Below, piece after piece: positions 8,411 to 16,514 of a stretch of 64,000 nt of DNA (position 1 is its first letter; every line of letters starts with the position of its first letter). A program made the position numbers and the translations under genes. This DNA is from an uncultured Eubacteriales bacterium. Lineage in GTDB: Bacteria; Bacillota; Clostridia; Christensenellales; Aristaeellaceae. The stretch covers positions 62,001 to 126,000 of the forward strand of contig OMZY01000001.1 of NCBI GenBank assembly GCA_900315675.1, read 5' to 3'. The notes beneath the pieces are model-generated. The model did not search any database and had not been told where the DNA came from. It saw nothing but the letters and a program-made list of their open reading frames with translations.

Positions 8411-9268
8411 ATGAAGACAGTCGTTAATCCTCAGAAGGAAAAGATGAAAAGCCGTATTGCCTGGTCTGCCGCGATCTTCCTTGCGCTGATCTGGGCGGTT
8501 ATTACAGTGGGCCCGTTTGTCTTCATGGTCCTGAATTCCTTCCGCGATAAGAAAATGATGGGCCGACAGGGCGTGCTGCATTTTCCGGAGCCCTGGTATT
8601 TCCAGAATTATCCCGATGTGATCAATAACGGATTTTTCGGTTTTTTCTTCCGATCCCTGCTCATCGTCAGTATCTCCCTGATTCTGATGCTGATCATTTC
8701 CTCTTTTGCCGCCTATCCGCTGGCGCGCATGAAATTCAAAACCCGGGGCCTGCTTTATGCCGGCATTGTGGCCATGATGTCCGTGCCCATGCATGTGACC
8801 CTGATCCCGGTTTACCAGATGACCAACCAAATGGGCCTGATCAACAACCTGTTCTCCCTGCTGGGCCCCTATGTGGCGTTTGCTCTCCCGATGGCTGTGT
8901 TTATCCTGACGGGCTTTATGATGACCATTCCCAAGGAAATGGAAGAGGCGGCGGTGATAGACGGATGCAACAAATATAACATGTTTTTCCGGGTGATCCT
9001 GCCTCTTTCCAAAGCAGGACTGTCCACGCTGGCAATTTACAACGCCGTGGGCATGTGGAATGAATTCGCCTTCGCCAATACCTTCCTGAACGATATCCGG
9101 GTGAAAACCCTGCCGCTGGCCCTTGGCGCGTTCAAAGGCGAGCATTCACAGGATACACCGCTGATCCTGACGGTGCTGACACTGTCAGCGCTGCCGACGA
9201 TCGTACTGTTCATCATTTTCCAGGACAAGCTGGTCAAGGGAATGATGGCCGGCGCGGTGAAGGGCTGA
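8411..9268 (+). CDS. Sugar ABC transporter permease, MalG/UgpE type
   Basis: 285 aa second permease of the importer. The N-terminal helix (about residues 15-37) is followed by five more, with the EAA loop EEAAVIDGCNKYNMFFRVILPLS. It starts 1 base after the stop of the first permease, with a GAAGGAGG ribosome binding site inside the end of that gene. It ends the operon at a strong terminator. No glycosidase is present in this operon, so the imported sugar cannot be inferred from its neighbours. Confidence 0.93.
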   Translation: MKTVVNPQKEKMKSRIAWSAAIFLALIWAVITVGPFVFMVLNSFRDKKMMGRQGVLHFPEPWYFQNYPDVINNGFFGFFFRSLLIVSISLILMLIISSFAAYPLARMKFKTRGLLYAGIVAMMSVPMHVTLIPVYQMTNQMGLINNLFSLLGPYVAFALPMAVFILTGFMMTIPKEMEEAAVIDGCNKYNMFFRVILPLSKAGLSTLAIYNAVGMWNEFAFANTFLNDIRVKTLPLALGAFKGEHSQDTPLILTVLTLSALPTIVLFIIFQDKLVKGMMAGAVKG

Positions 9269-9311
9269 TGAAGCCACGGACCAGGGAAACAATGACCCGA
9301 TGAATGAACAG

Positions 9312-9346
9312 GCACCCCGGCTGCATGATAGCCGGGGTGCTGTTTT
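9312..9346 (+). terminator. Terminator of the sugar importer operon
   Basis: GCACCCCGGC / GCCGGGGTGC 10-bp stem, loop TGCATGATA, then TGTTTT. Confidence 0.9.
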
Positions 9347-9440
9347 GCGGACGGAAACGAATGCGAAAACGGTACCCTGCGGGAATGATGCGCGGGTACT
9401 GTATAAAATCAATCTGTTCCGGGGAAAAATCGGAAAGACG

Positions 9441-9632
9441 TCAGGCGCCGACCAGCTCCGCACGGGAGACCTTGAAGTAAGCGGCAATGTCGTCAATCAA
9501 TTCCTCATCCGGAACGGAAAAACCGTGCTCCCAGTTGGCCACGGTGCCGCGCATCAGGCCGAAGATTTCATCCAGTGCGGCCTCACTCAAATTGCGGGCC
9601 TGCCGTAATTCCCTGATTTTCTGGGCAAACAT
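9441..9632 (-). CDS. XRE-family helix-turn-helix regulator
   Basis: 63 aa, a single Cro/CI-type DNA-binding domain (FAQKIRELRQARNLSEAALDEIFG, then GTVANWEHGFSVPDEELIDDIAAYFKVS). The recognition helix contains TVANWEHG. Two in-frame ATGs exist, at 9638 and 9632. The downstream one is chosen because GGAGG then sits 7 bases away instead of 1. With no effector domain it is probably a simple repressor. Direct repeats at 9705-9732 in its own upstream region are candidate binding sites. The importer terminator lies between it and the convergent permease gene. Confidence 0.8.
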   Translation of the reverse strand: MFAQKIRELRQARNLSEAALDEIFGLMRGTVANWEHGFSVPDEELIDDIAAYFKVSRAELVGA

Positions 9633-9704
9633 TCTCATACCTCCTGTTCTGGTTCAGCTTTCTCTTATCATCTGACCAAAGCATAATTCTCTTTTGTGAA
9701 AACG

Positions 9705-9732
9705 CAGTGAACTGACTGTGAAATCAGTGAAC
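9705..9732. repeat. Direct repeat CAGTGAAC, two copies 20 bp apart
   Basis: CAGTGAAC at 9705-9712 and 9725-9732, two helical turns apart, about 75 bases upstream of the XRE regulator. Spacing and position fit a regulator binding site; proof is lacking. Confidence 0.4.
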
Positions 9733-9928
9733 ATACTATATGAACGTATCAGCTGTATGAAATATTCCCGGATGTTCTGATTCCGCAAATTATGATATGA
9801 TCAGTCTGACGCAGGACCAAAGAGAAAACCGTCCGCGGCAGCAACGGGAAGGGAAACCGGCAACGGATCGTTCTATCAGTATCCGGAAAAAAACAGCGGA
9901 AATCCCCGGCTGTCGCAAAGGAGATTAT

Positions 9929-10561
9929 ATGATGAAGAAAATAACCGCTCTGCTGCTGACTGCGATGATCTGCTGTCTGGCCTGGACGGCCGGAGCCGAG
10001 ACAGTACGCGTTCCCAAAGCCTATGAAACGATCCTGAACCTGGCCAGGAAGGGAATGGCCGGAGACAGGGATGTGCTGGAGCAGGAGGAGTTCAACCCGG
10101 CCATCTATATGGACAGCCATTACGGAAACAGGAATGTGGGCTGGACACTTCTGGACCTGGACAGGAACGGAACAGAGGAACTGCTGATCGGGCGCAGCGC
10201 CTGGCAGCCGGAAAAGGATATCCTGTGGATTTTTGATATCTGGACCATCAAAGGGGATCAAGCCCAGCTCTTTGCCCGCGGATGGGAACAGAACCGCATG
10301 TACCTGACGAAGGAAAGCGGAAACAGCTACGGCCTGTATTTTGAAGGAGCGGACAGCACGTTTGAAAGCATTTTTGAACACGGCCTGATCCGGGACGGCA
10401 GACTGACAGGGCAGGAAGCCATCATCGCTTTTACCGACATGAACACGGACACCGTGAGCTGGACGCTGAATGAAGCCGAAATTGACGAGGAACGGGCTGA
10501 AGAGATGATCGGAAAATGGAAAAGCGCCATCTGCCAGGTGGACATGATGACGCTGGAATAA
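9929..10561 (+). CDS. Secreted protein of unknown function
   Basis: 210 aa. Residues 1-23 form a signal peptide (MKKITALLLTAMICC... ending TAGA-ET). The mature part includes LLDLDRNGTEELLIG (near residues 73-87), a calcium-loop-like D-x-D-x-N-G motif common in secreted proteins of gut Clostridia that resemble FG-GAP or VCBS repeats. No catalytic motif is visible. The start is at tandem ATG codons (9929, 9932) after AAAGGAGA; the longer open frame to 9797 has no ribosome binding site. It is monocistronic with a terminator shared with the convergent GGDEF gene. Confidence 0.75.
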   Translation: MMKKITALLLTAMICCLAWTAGAETVRVPKAYETILNLARKGMAGDRDVLEQEEFNPAIYMDSHYGNRNVGWTLLDLDRNGTEELLIGRSAWQPEKDILWIFDIWTIKGDQAQLFARGWEQNRMYLTKESGNSYGLYFEGADSTFESIFEHGLIRDGRLTGQEAIIAFTDMNTDTVSWTLNEAEIDEERAEEMIGKWKSAICQVDMMTLE

Positions 10562-10573
10562 AAAAAGTATGGA

Positions 10574-10610
10574 ACAGGGAGGCAGTTTTCGGAACGGCCT
10601 CCCTGTTTTT
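10574..10610. terminator. Bidirectional terminator
   Basis: ACAGGGAGGC / GCCTCCCTGT stem followed by TTTT on the plus strand and preceded by an A-rich run (10562-10567) on the other. It lies between the convergent secreted-protein and GGDEF genes. Confidence 0.85.
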
Positions 10611-11814
10611 ATACTGCTTTGAGGGCGCTCTTGCGCATATACATCCGTCGGTCCGCCCGCTCAAACACACGACGGTAGCTGTTGTCCTGACCGGGGCGGA
10701 ACTCCGCCAGTCCGCTGGCCACAACCGCCTTTCCGGAATGCCTGTTCATTTCCACATGGGTTTCAAAGGCGGACATCAGGATGGTCCGGTTGCGGTAATC
10801 CTCTCCCTCCAGGAGGGCAACGAACTCATCACCGCCGATGCGGTAGACCGGACTGTGCTGGAACTGCCGGCAGATCAGACGGCAGGCTTCCTGAATGTAA
10901 CGGTCTCCTGCTTCATGTCCTTCGGTATCGTTGACCTGCTTCAGGCCGTTCATATCAAAGACCACCACGCCGAATTCCCTGATCGTTCCTTCTGCAATCC
11001 GCTGATCCAGGAGCTTCTCTGATTCAACATAGGCATGGGTGTTCTTGACACCGGTGAGTGAATCGGTATAAGCCAGATGTCTGGCGGAGCCAAGCTCCAA
11101 CTTCTGACGCTGTTCACGGGCGAGCATTTCTTCCAGCTCCCGGCGGCGGTCCTCCTTCATATCGCCCACCACGAAGGTGTGGAGGATGCAGCTGCCCAGC
11201 AGGCAGCCCGTGGAATACATCGGCAGGAGGGGATAAAGCAGCTGTAGGGCGACCATGACGGTCATGGTCATCCCGAAGGAACCAATGGCTTTGAAATGAC
11301 GCCGGATCGTCTTTTCCGCATTGCGGGAGGAGAGGAAAACGTAGACTGAGGTGGCCAGGAAAAGCAGCACCTGGAATCCCAGCAGGATATAGCGCATCAG
11401 GCCGGAATAATATTCACCGGAAGGCGTGAGCCAGAACATGAGCGGCGCAAAGATATTCAGGAAGAGCACCAGGCTCATCAGCACCAGATACATCCAGCCG
11501 GCTACCGACAGAAGCTGCATGAAACGGCCGTTCAGCTTCAGATAAAGAAATACGTAGCGGGTCCAGGCAAAAACGGTAATCGCCATGGCGACGAAAAACA
11601 ATACAGTGAACGCATAGGTAAGCGCAACAAGACGAGCGTCATAGAAGACGCCCCACAGGATATCGGCTACGTAAAAGGAAATGACGGAAAGGGCCAGCAC
11701 ACGGTATGCATCGGCGGCAGGGGTTCCTTTCCGGTAGTGAATATTCCGAATTACGTCGTAATTAACGATAACATGAACCAGCAGAGCCAGCAGTCCGGTC
11801 GATGAGTAATTCAT
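10609..11814 (-). CDS. Membrane-bound GGDEF protein (diguanylate cyclase)
   Basis: 401 aa. The N-terminal half (residues 5-215) holds six or seven hydrophobic segments, a probable sensory membrane domain. A short coiled linker (ELEEMLAREQRQKLEL) leads to a GGDEF domain (about 245-395). The catalytic motif RIGGDEF (residues 325-331) is intact, as is FDMNGLKQVNDTEGHEAGD, so it should make cyclic di-GMP from GTP. No RxxD inhibitory site is visible just before GGDEF. The predicted start has only a weak ribosome binding site (CAGGATG). No EAL or PilZ gene is nearby, so the output is unknown. Confidence 0.9.
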   Translation of the reverse strand: MNYSSTGLLALLVHVIVNYDVIRNIHYRKGTPAADAYRVLALSVISFYVADILWGVFYDARLVALTYAFTVLFFVAMAITVFAWTRYVFLYLKLNGRFMQLLSVAGWMYLVLMSLVLFLNIFAPLMFWLTPSGEYYSGLMRYILLGFQVLLFLATSVYVFLSSRNAEKTIRRHFKAIGSFGMTMTVMVALQLLYPLLPMYSTGCLLGSCILHTFVVGDMKEDRRRELEEMLAREQRQKLELGSARHLAYTDSLTGVKNTHAYVESEKLLDQRIAEGTIREFGVVVFDMNGLKQVNDTEGHEAGDRYIQEACRLICRQFQHSPVYRIGGDEFVALLEGEDYRNRTILMSAFETHVEMNRHSGKAVVASGLAEFRPGQDNSYRRVFERADRRMYMRKSALKAV

Positions 11815-12042
11815 TCAAGTAACATCCTGATACTGTTGTAATACACTTCAGACAAATCGCCGGAGAAAGATTCCGGAAGGCGATCGCGGAAGCTGTCAGA
11901 ATAAGGTTAAAATGCATGCCGAAAATTACATGAACTACCGGAATGCTTTCTGACATGTGTCCATTATATCATAACAGGACGTTTTCCAAAAGCCTCATCT
12001 TTATATATTTCAACGTTTATAAGCATTCAGAGTGCAGCGGGA

Positions 12043-13248
12043 TTACCCCCGGAAAACATACTCGTCCAGACGGCGGAAAGCTTCTTTCACCCGGTACAGC
12101 GGCAGCGCCAGGTTCATGCGGATACTCCAGGGTCCGTTGAAGAGCCGGCCGTCCTGCCAGGCAACGCCGACATCGGTTCCGCGGATCAGCAGATCATCCA
12201 GGGTCAGACCGTGCGTTCCGCACCATTTCTCACAGTCCAGGAAAAGCATATAGGTGCCCTCCGGCTTCATGAGGGTAACTCCCGGAAAGTGATCCAGAAT
12301 GAACTGATAAGCAAAATCCACGTTACCGGCCAGCACATTTCTGAGCTGATCCACCCAGTCCTCTCCCTCCGCCCCGTAGGCACCGATGAGCGCATGCATG
12401 GACAGGACGTTCATATTGTTGTACTCGCACAGAGAGGCTTCCTTAGCCTGACGGTCCCGGAGCCAGTCATTATAGATGATATGATAGCTGCCGACCAGGC
12501 CGGCAAGATTGAAGGTTTTGGAGGGCGCATAGAAGGCGGCGGTATGGCTGCGGGCATAATCGCTGACGGACTGAACCGGCGTATGGCGGTGACCGGGCAG
12601 GATCAGGTCGGACCAGATTTCATCCGAAACCACCCACACATTATGCTTTTCGTAGATTTCCATGGCTTTCCGGATTTCCTCCGGCTCCCAGACACGGCCG
12701 CAGGGATTGTGAGGATTGCAGAAAACCGCCGCATGGACGTGGTTTTCCACGATTTTTCGTTCCATATCCTCATAATCCATGCGCCAGACACCGTCCTGAT
12801 CCTTTACCAGGGGATTATGGACCAGGCGGTATCCGCTGTTCTGCAGGGCAAAGGTGAAACCGACGTAATGGGGCGTCTGGATCAGTACGGAATCGCCGCG
12901 GGAACAGAGAACATTCAGGGTGGATATGACGCCGCCCAGGACGCCGTTTTCATAGCCGATATGCTTTCTTTCCAGGCCGGTAACCCCGTTGCGCTTATCC
13001 TGCCAGCGGATGACGGAATCATAGTATTCGTCTGAAATAAGGAAGTAGCCGAAAGCCGGGTGCTGTACCCGGCGGATGATCGCTTCCTGAATGGCGGGGC
13101 AGGTGGCAAAATTCATATCCGCGACCCACATGGGAATCGCGTCAAAGCCGTCTTTCGGCGCACCGGGTGCGCCTTTGCGGCCGATCAGGTCCAGGGCTTC
13201 CGCATTGGTTCCGCGGCGGTCCGGCATGGTTTCGAAATCATATGTCAT
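12043..13248 (-). CDS. MalY/PatB-type PLP aminotransferase-fold lyase
   Basis: 401 aa fold-type I PLP enzyme. The start MTYDFETMPDRRGTNA and the motifs PMWVADMNF, QTPHYVGF, CNPHNPCGRVW, VVSDEIWSDL and APSKTFNLAGL (PLP lysine in SKT) place it in the MalY/PatB group. This group cleaves cystathionine or cysteine to pyruvate, ammonia and homocysteine or sulfide; some members act mainly as regulators. The Arg that holds the substrate carboxylate is in WSIRMNLALP. ATG 13248 follows GGAGG. Likely role: methionine or cysteine metabolism. Whether it is biosynthetic or degradative cannot be told from neighbours. Confidence 0.92.
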   Translation of the reverse strand: MTYDFETMPDRRGTNAEALDLIGRKGAPGAPKDGFDAIPMWVADMNFATCPAIQEAIIRRVQHPAFGYFLISDEYYDSVIRWQDKRNGVTGLERKHIGYENGVLGGVISTLNVLCSRGDSVLIQTPHYVGFTFALQNSGYRLVHNPLVKDQDGVWRMDYEDMERKIVENHVHAAVFCNPHNPCGRVWEPEEIRKAMEIYEKHNVWVVSDEIWSDLILPGHRHTPVQSVSDYARSHTAAFYAPSKTFNLAGLVGSYHIIYNDWLRDRQAKEASLCEYNNMNVLSMHALIGAYGAEGEDWVDQLRNVLAGNVDFAYQFILDHFPGVTLMKPEGTYMLFLDCEKWCGTHGLTLDDLLIRGTDVGVAWQDGRLFNGPWSIRMNLALPLYRVKEAFRRLDEYVFRG

Positions 13249-13292
13249 GGCTGTATCCTCCGGAATCAGAGTTGTAGGGGAATCCGGAAATG

Positions 13293-13301
13293 ATTATACC
13301 A
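13293..13301 (-). promoter_or_regulatory. Extended -10 promoter for the MalY-type gene
   Basis: On the minus strand TGGTATAAT (TGn plus consensus -10), about 45 bases upstream of the start codon. No good -35 is visible, as expected for an extended -10 promoter. Confidence 0.55.
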
Positions 13302-13331
13302 CAGACAGAGAACCGCACACAGCAGGAAAAG

Positions 13332-13359
13332 AAAAAAGCCCGCGCCTTGCGGCACGGGC
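13332..13359 (-). terminator. Terminator of the LytTR-DUF3021 operon
   Basis: On the minus strand GCCCGTGCC / GGCGCGGGC with loop GCAA, then TTTTTTCTTTT. Confidence 0.88.
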
Positions 13360-13367
13360 GGGAAGGG

Positions 13368-13832
13368 TTACGCATTTCCGCGCATTTTCCGGTTCAGGTC
13401 ATCCACCCCTTTGCGCATCCGGGTATATTCGATGATCCAGATGGTCAGGTAGATGGCCAGAAAGATTCCGATATAAAGCAGGAAACCGCTGAGGGTATGC
13501 TTCATCCACTGCATGAACCAGGCAATCGGCAGGGTGATCAGCGAAATGACAAGCAAATGGGTAACCGTCATCCGGGTCAGGCTCCAGTCTGCCTCCCAGA
13601 TCACGGACGCGCCGGCGAAAACGGCGCCGTAGAGCAGGGAACAGAGGAACTGGATCAGGACAGCGCAGGATTCCGATCCGAGGTCCGCTGTCAGAGCGGG
13701 AACAACCGCGTAATAATGTCCGTCCCCCTTGCACAGGGAAATGATAATGGTAATGACCGTGCTGATCGTTACCCCGATGGGCATACCGATCAGGGCACGC
13801 TGAAACGCCTTTTTCCAGAGCTGTGTATTCAT
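13368..13832 (-). CDS. DUF3021 membrane protein, partner of the LytTR regulator
   Basis: 154 aa with four hydrophobic segments (about 14-36, 57-77, 90-112 and 117-138). It looks like DUF3021, the small membrane proteins encoded directly after a short LytTR regulator in LytTR regulatory systems (for example HdrM and BrsM of streptococci, which hold their LytTR partner inactive). The start codon overlaps the stop of the LytTR gene by 4 bases (ATGA), so the two are made together. By analogy it is an anti-activator at the membrane; this is inference from the gene pair. Confidence 0.85.
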   Translation of the reverse strand: MNTQLWKKAFQRALIGMPIGVTISTVITIIISLCKGDGHYYAVVPALTADLGSESCAVLIQFLCSLLYGAVFAGASVIWEADWSLTRMTVTHLLVISLITLPIAWFMQWMKHTLSGFLLYIGIFLAIYLTIWIIEYTRMRKGVDDLNRKMRGNA

Positions 13833-14269
13833 ATGCCCAATACCTCCTTGATTTTAGTCACATAGCGTCTTGAGACGTAGGTTTTACTGCCGTCAGTCAG
13901 GGTGACGCAGATTGTGCCGGCAAAACTCAGGTCAAAACTCCCGACCTTTTTCAGATTGATGATTTCCGAGTTGGAAATCCGGACAAAGCGGGAAGATTTC
14001 AGCCGTTCCTCCAGTTCGTACAGACGCAGCCGGAGAATATATTCGCCTGAGGGCAGCACGGCATAGACCCTGCTGTTTGCGGCATAGATCCGAAGGATAT
14101 CCTTTTCATCCAGAACGGTGACGGTGTCATCACGGAAGCCCGCGATCATACGCGGTCCGGATTCAGACAGCGTCTGAACCAGCGCGTTGATCTCCTCTGT
14201 GATCTCGCTTGTTACGATGATCACTCTGGGCTTTGCCACCGATTTGTCAATTTTGACTTCAACCTGCAC
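13829..14269 (-). CDS. LytTR-domain transcription regulator
   Basis: 146 aa. The N-terminal 45 residues (KIDKSVAKPRVIIVTSEITEEINALVQTL) are typical of stand-alone LytTR regulators without a receiver domain. Residues about 50-146 form the LytTR DNA-binding domain (YELEERLKSSRFVRISNSEIINLKKV...GSKTYVSRRYVTKIKEVL). GTG 14269 is chosen: AAAGGAG lies 8 bases upstream and the encoded N-terminus matches the family. The longer open frame to 14470 has no such signal. The pair usually autoregulates and drives a nearby bacteriocin, competence or export gene, so the unassigned small ORFs just upstream are of interest. Confidence 0.88.
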   Translation of the reverse strand: MQVEVKIDKSVAKPRVIIVTSEITEEINALVQTLSESGPRMIAGFRDDTVTVLDEKDILRIYAANSRVYAVLPSGEYILRLRLYELEERLKSSRFVRISNSEIINLKKVGSFDLSFAGTICVTLTDGSKTYVSRRYVTKIKEVLGI

Positions 14270-14385
14270 TTTTCTGGCTCCTTTCTCCCGGGTGACTGCA
14301 TTATATGAAAAAGCGGGAATGATTTCCACTGATTCCGGATAAACGGTCGTAAAAAGACCATAAGTGGCGGAAACACCGCTTTTTC

Positions 14386-14415
14386 TTGCCCCGGAAAAGC
14401 TTTCTGTGTTATGAT
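14386..14415 (+). promoter_or_regulatory. Candidate promoter facing away from the LytTR gene
   Basis: TTGCCC (14386-14391), 18-base spacer, TATGAT (14410-14415), about 50 bases before the small ORF at 14465. It is divergent from the LytTR-DUF3021 operon. Confidence 0.5.
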
Positions 14416-14464
14416 TTGCCCGAAAAGAGACAACCATATTATATCCGGACAGGAGGACATATCC

Positions 14465-14542
14465 ATGCATTACGCGCTGATTCCGGCCTGCCTTTGTCTG
14501 ATGGCAGTATTTCTGACGCGCAGAGATTCGGCGTATCAGTAA
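14465..14542 (+). CDS. Possible 25-aa hydrophobic peptide
   Basis: ATG 8 bases after a perfect AGGAGG (14451-14456), with a promoter-like sequence upstream. The product is a short hydrophobic stretch with a basic end (MHYALIPACLCLMAVFLTRR, then DSAYQ). An ATG follows the stop immediately (TAAATG) and opens an 18-codon frame ending in TGA at 14597-14599. It could be a leader or signal peptide under LytTR control, or the remnant of a longer gene. No homology recognised, and coding status is unproven. Confidence 0.35.
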   Translation: MHYALIPACLCLMAVFLTRRDSAYQ

Positions 14543-14766
14543 ATGAACCGGGAAGAGAGGCTGCTGGCTGCGGTCCAGCTCATGCAGCGGGCCTGGTGAA
14601 ACAGCTCTTCCGTTTCGTTCACGGGGGAGAACCCCCGGGTTTCGGTACCGCGGTGCAGGGCCAAACAGAAGAGGGCGGTGAGTTTTGCCGAAAAGACAGA
14701 ACGTCCGGTTCTGCTGATTGTCATTCCGTTTACCGTGTTCGTGTTCATAACCGCCATCGTCATCAT
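14536..14766 (-). CDS. Possible 76-aa protein, function unknown
   Basis: Open frame starting at 14766 with a perfect AGGAGG 8 bases upstream on the minus strand (14775-14780). The product begins MMTMAVMNTNTVNG and has no clear membrane segment. It ends RSRFIY-like (SSRFIY), overlapping the end of the plus-strand small ORF by 7 bases. Codon choice (AAC, ACC, CTG, CAG, GCC) resembles neighbouring genes, which supports real coding. However, the plus strand of the same stretch also encodes a hydrophobic run, so the coding strand is not settled. Confidence 0.35.
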   Translation of the reverse strand: MMTMAVMNTNTVNGMTISRTGRSVFSAKLTALFCLALHRGTETRGFSPVNETEELFHQARCMSWTAASSLSSRFIY

Positions 14767-14878
14767 TGCTGTTTCCTCCTGTCAGGCTGTGTTTTCAGCC
14801 CTTCGTTTGATCTGATCACATGATAACCGGCTTTATTCCCGGAATGAACACCCAATTCGTATAAAGCGGAAAAATATT

Positions 14879-14897
14879 ATTCTACGAAACGTAGAAT
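14879..14897. promoter_or_regulatory. Operator-like palindrome
   Basis: ATTCTACGAAACGTAGAAT: 8-bp inverted arms around AAA, in AT-rich noncoding DNA between the small ORFs and the pyk terminator. It is of a size and symmetry expected for a dimeric repressor. No gene follows directly on the plus strand; on the minus strand it lies 113 bases upstream of the 76-aa ORF. Confidence 0.45.
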
Positions 14898-14981
14898 GAT
14901 CAGAGGAGAGGAAGAACCTGTATCATTGTTTCCATGGGCAACCCTCATATCAAAGAAGAGAGTATAAAACCCCAATACATC

Positions 14982-15016
14982 AAAAGCGATCCGGATTCAG
15001 ATCCGGATCGCTTTTT
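14982..15016 (-). terminator. Terminator of pyk (bidirectional form)
   Basis: 15-bp perfect stem AAAAGCGATCCGGAT / ATCCGGATCGCTTTT with loop TCAG. It lies 27 bases beyond the pyk stop, with U-tracts on both strands. Confidence 0.9.
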
Positions 15017-15043
15017 GAATGCGAAAAAATGAGAAAGAAGGAA

Positions 15044-16462
15044 TCAGCTGATGCATTCCACCTTGATGGTGTTGGTGTTGCCGGGATCTCCGTTGATCTG
15101 GCCGCCGGTCAGAACGACGTTGTCGCCCGGCTCCAGGGTGAAGATTTCCCGGGCAATTTTCAGATCCTGCCAGAACATGACGTCCATGGAGGAATAGCTC
15201 TCCGTGAGGACCGGCGTGACACCCCAGGAGAGGTTCAGCTTGCGCCAGACCCGCTCATTGGTGGTGGTGCCGATGATGTCCACCGGGCAGCGGAAGCGGG
15301 ATACCATGCGCGCAGTGCCGCCGGAGATGGAATTGACCACGATGGCCTTCGCGTTCACGTCTATGGCCATGGAACAGATCGCATGGGAAACAGAGTCCAG
15401 ATTGCTGTGGATGGTGAACTCCATGTTCCGGAAACGCTTGGCGTAGTTGATGCTGTCCTCCGTGAAACGGGCGGTTTCAGCCATGGTCTGCACTGCCTGC
15501 ACAGGGAATTTGCCCGCGGCGGTTTCGCCGCTGAGCATGATGGCGGATGAACCGTCATAGACCGCATTGGCCACGTCGGAGATTTCCGCCCGGGTGGGGC
15601 GCGGATTCTGGATCATGCTTTCCAGCATTTCCGTGGCGGTGATAACGCGCTTGCCCAGCATGCGGCATTTGCTGATCAGATACTTCTGCAGGGCGGGCAC
15701 CTCCATGAAGGGGATTTCCACGCCCAGGTCACCGCGGGCAACCATGATACCGTCGGCCACCTCGCAGATTTCCTCCACATTGTCCACGCCGCTGCGGTTT
15801 TCGATCTTGGCGATGATGTCGATATCCCTGCCGCCGTTGGCATTCAGCAGATCGCGCATGGCCTGCACATCGGATTTTGAGGACACAAAAGAGGCCGCGA
15901 CGAAGTCCACGCCGTTTTCGATGCCGAAAAGCAGGTCTTTTTTATCCTGCTCAGACAGGAAATCCTGCTTGAGCACCTTGCCGGGGAAGTTCATGCTCTT
16001 GCGGTCAGACAGGACGCCTCCGTTCTGCACCCGGCAGATGACGTCGCTGCCTTTGACCTCCTCCACCTTCATGATCACCAGACCGTTGTTGATCAGCACG
16101 GTGTCCCCGGGGAAAAGCTCCTTCGTCAGGTTGGAATAGGTTACGGCAACCCGGGTTTCATCTCCCTGGATATCTTCCGTGGTCAGGGTGAACAGATCGC
16201 CGTCGCGAAGCGTGACGGGGCCGTTTTTGAAGGTTTTGATTCTGTATTCGGGTCCCTTGGTGTCCAGCATGATGGCGATGGGAAGGTTGAGCTTTTCACG
16301 GACAGAGCGGATCAGTTGTATCCGCCGCAGGTGCTCCTCATGGGAACCGTGGGAGAAGTTCAGCCGGGCAACGTTCATGCCCGCCTGGCACATGGCAGTG
16401 AGGGTTTCCTCATTCTCACTGGCCGGACCGATTGTACAGATGATTTTGGTTTTTCTCAGCAT
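15044..16462 (-). CDS. pyk: Pyruvate kinase
   Basis: 472 aa. It makes pyruvate and ATP from phosphoenolpyruvate and ADP, the last step of glycolysis, in the cytoplasm. It begins MLRKTKIICTIGPAS, has the substrate and ADP site motifs LNFSHG and LDTKGPEYR, the catalytic lysine stretch IIAKIENRSG, MVARGDLGVE, and TATEMLESMIQNPRPTRAE. The length matches the classical type; the extra C-terminal PEP-utiliser-like domain of some Firmicutes enzymes is absent. ATG 16462 follows GGAGG by 6 bases. It is monocistronic, with its own near-consensus promoter and terminator. Confidence 0.97.
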   Translation of the reverse strand: MLRKTKIICTIGPASENEETLTAMCQAGMNVARLNFSHGSHEEHLRRIQLIRSVREKLNLPIAIMLDTKGPEYRIKTFKNGPVTLRDGDLFTLTTEDIQGDETRVAVTYSNLTKELFPGDTVLINNGLVIMKVEEVKGSDVICRVQNGGVLSDRKSMNFPGKVLKQDFLSEQDKKDLLFGIENGVDFVAASFVSSKSDVQAMRDLLNANGGRDIDIIAKIENRSGVDNVEEICEVADGIMVARGDLGVEIPFMEVPALQKYLISKCRMLGKRVITATEMLESMIQNPRPTRAEISDVANAVYDGSSAIMLSGETAAGKFPVQAVQTMAETARFTEDSINYAKRFRNMEFTIHSNLDSVSHAICSMAIDVNAKAIVVNSISGGTARMVSRFRCPVDIIGTTTNERVWRKLNLSWGVTPVLTESYSSMDVMFWQDLKIAREIFTLEPGDNVVLTGGQINGDPGNTNTIKVECIS

Positions 16463-16514
16463 GATATTCCTCCAGGATATAGTTCACAGAATCTGCAGGA
16501 TTGCAGACACAATT

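Noticed and set aside
14597..14599. TGA possibly read as selenocysteine or tryptophan
   Set aside because: No SECIS-like hairpin was seen directly after it, other genes use TGA as a normal stop, and Trp is encoded by TGG, so recoding is unlikely.
14386..14823. 145-codon plus-strand frame in the gap between the LytTR and pyk genes
   Set aside because: It has no signal at its start, and its product is Arg/Gly/His-rich and unlike the other frames. The two AGGAGG-preceded ORFs in this stretch are more credible.
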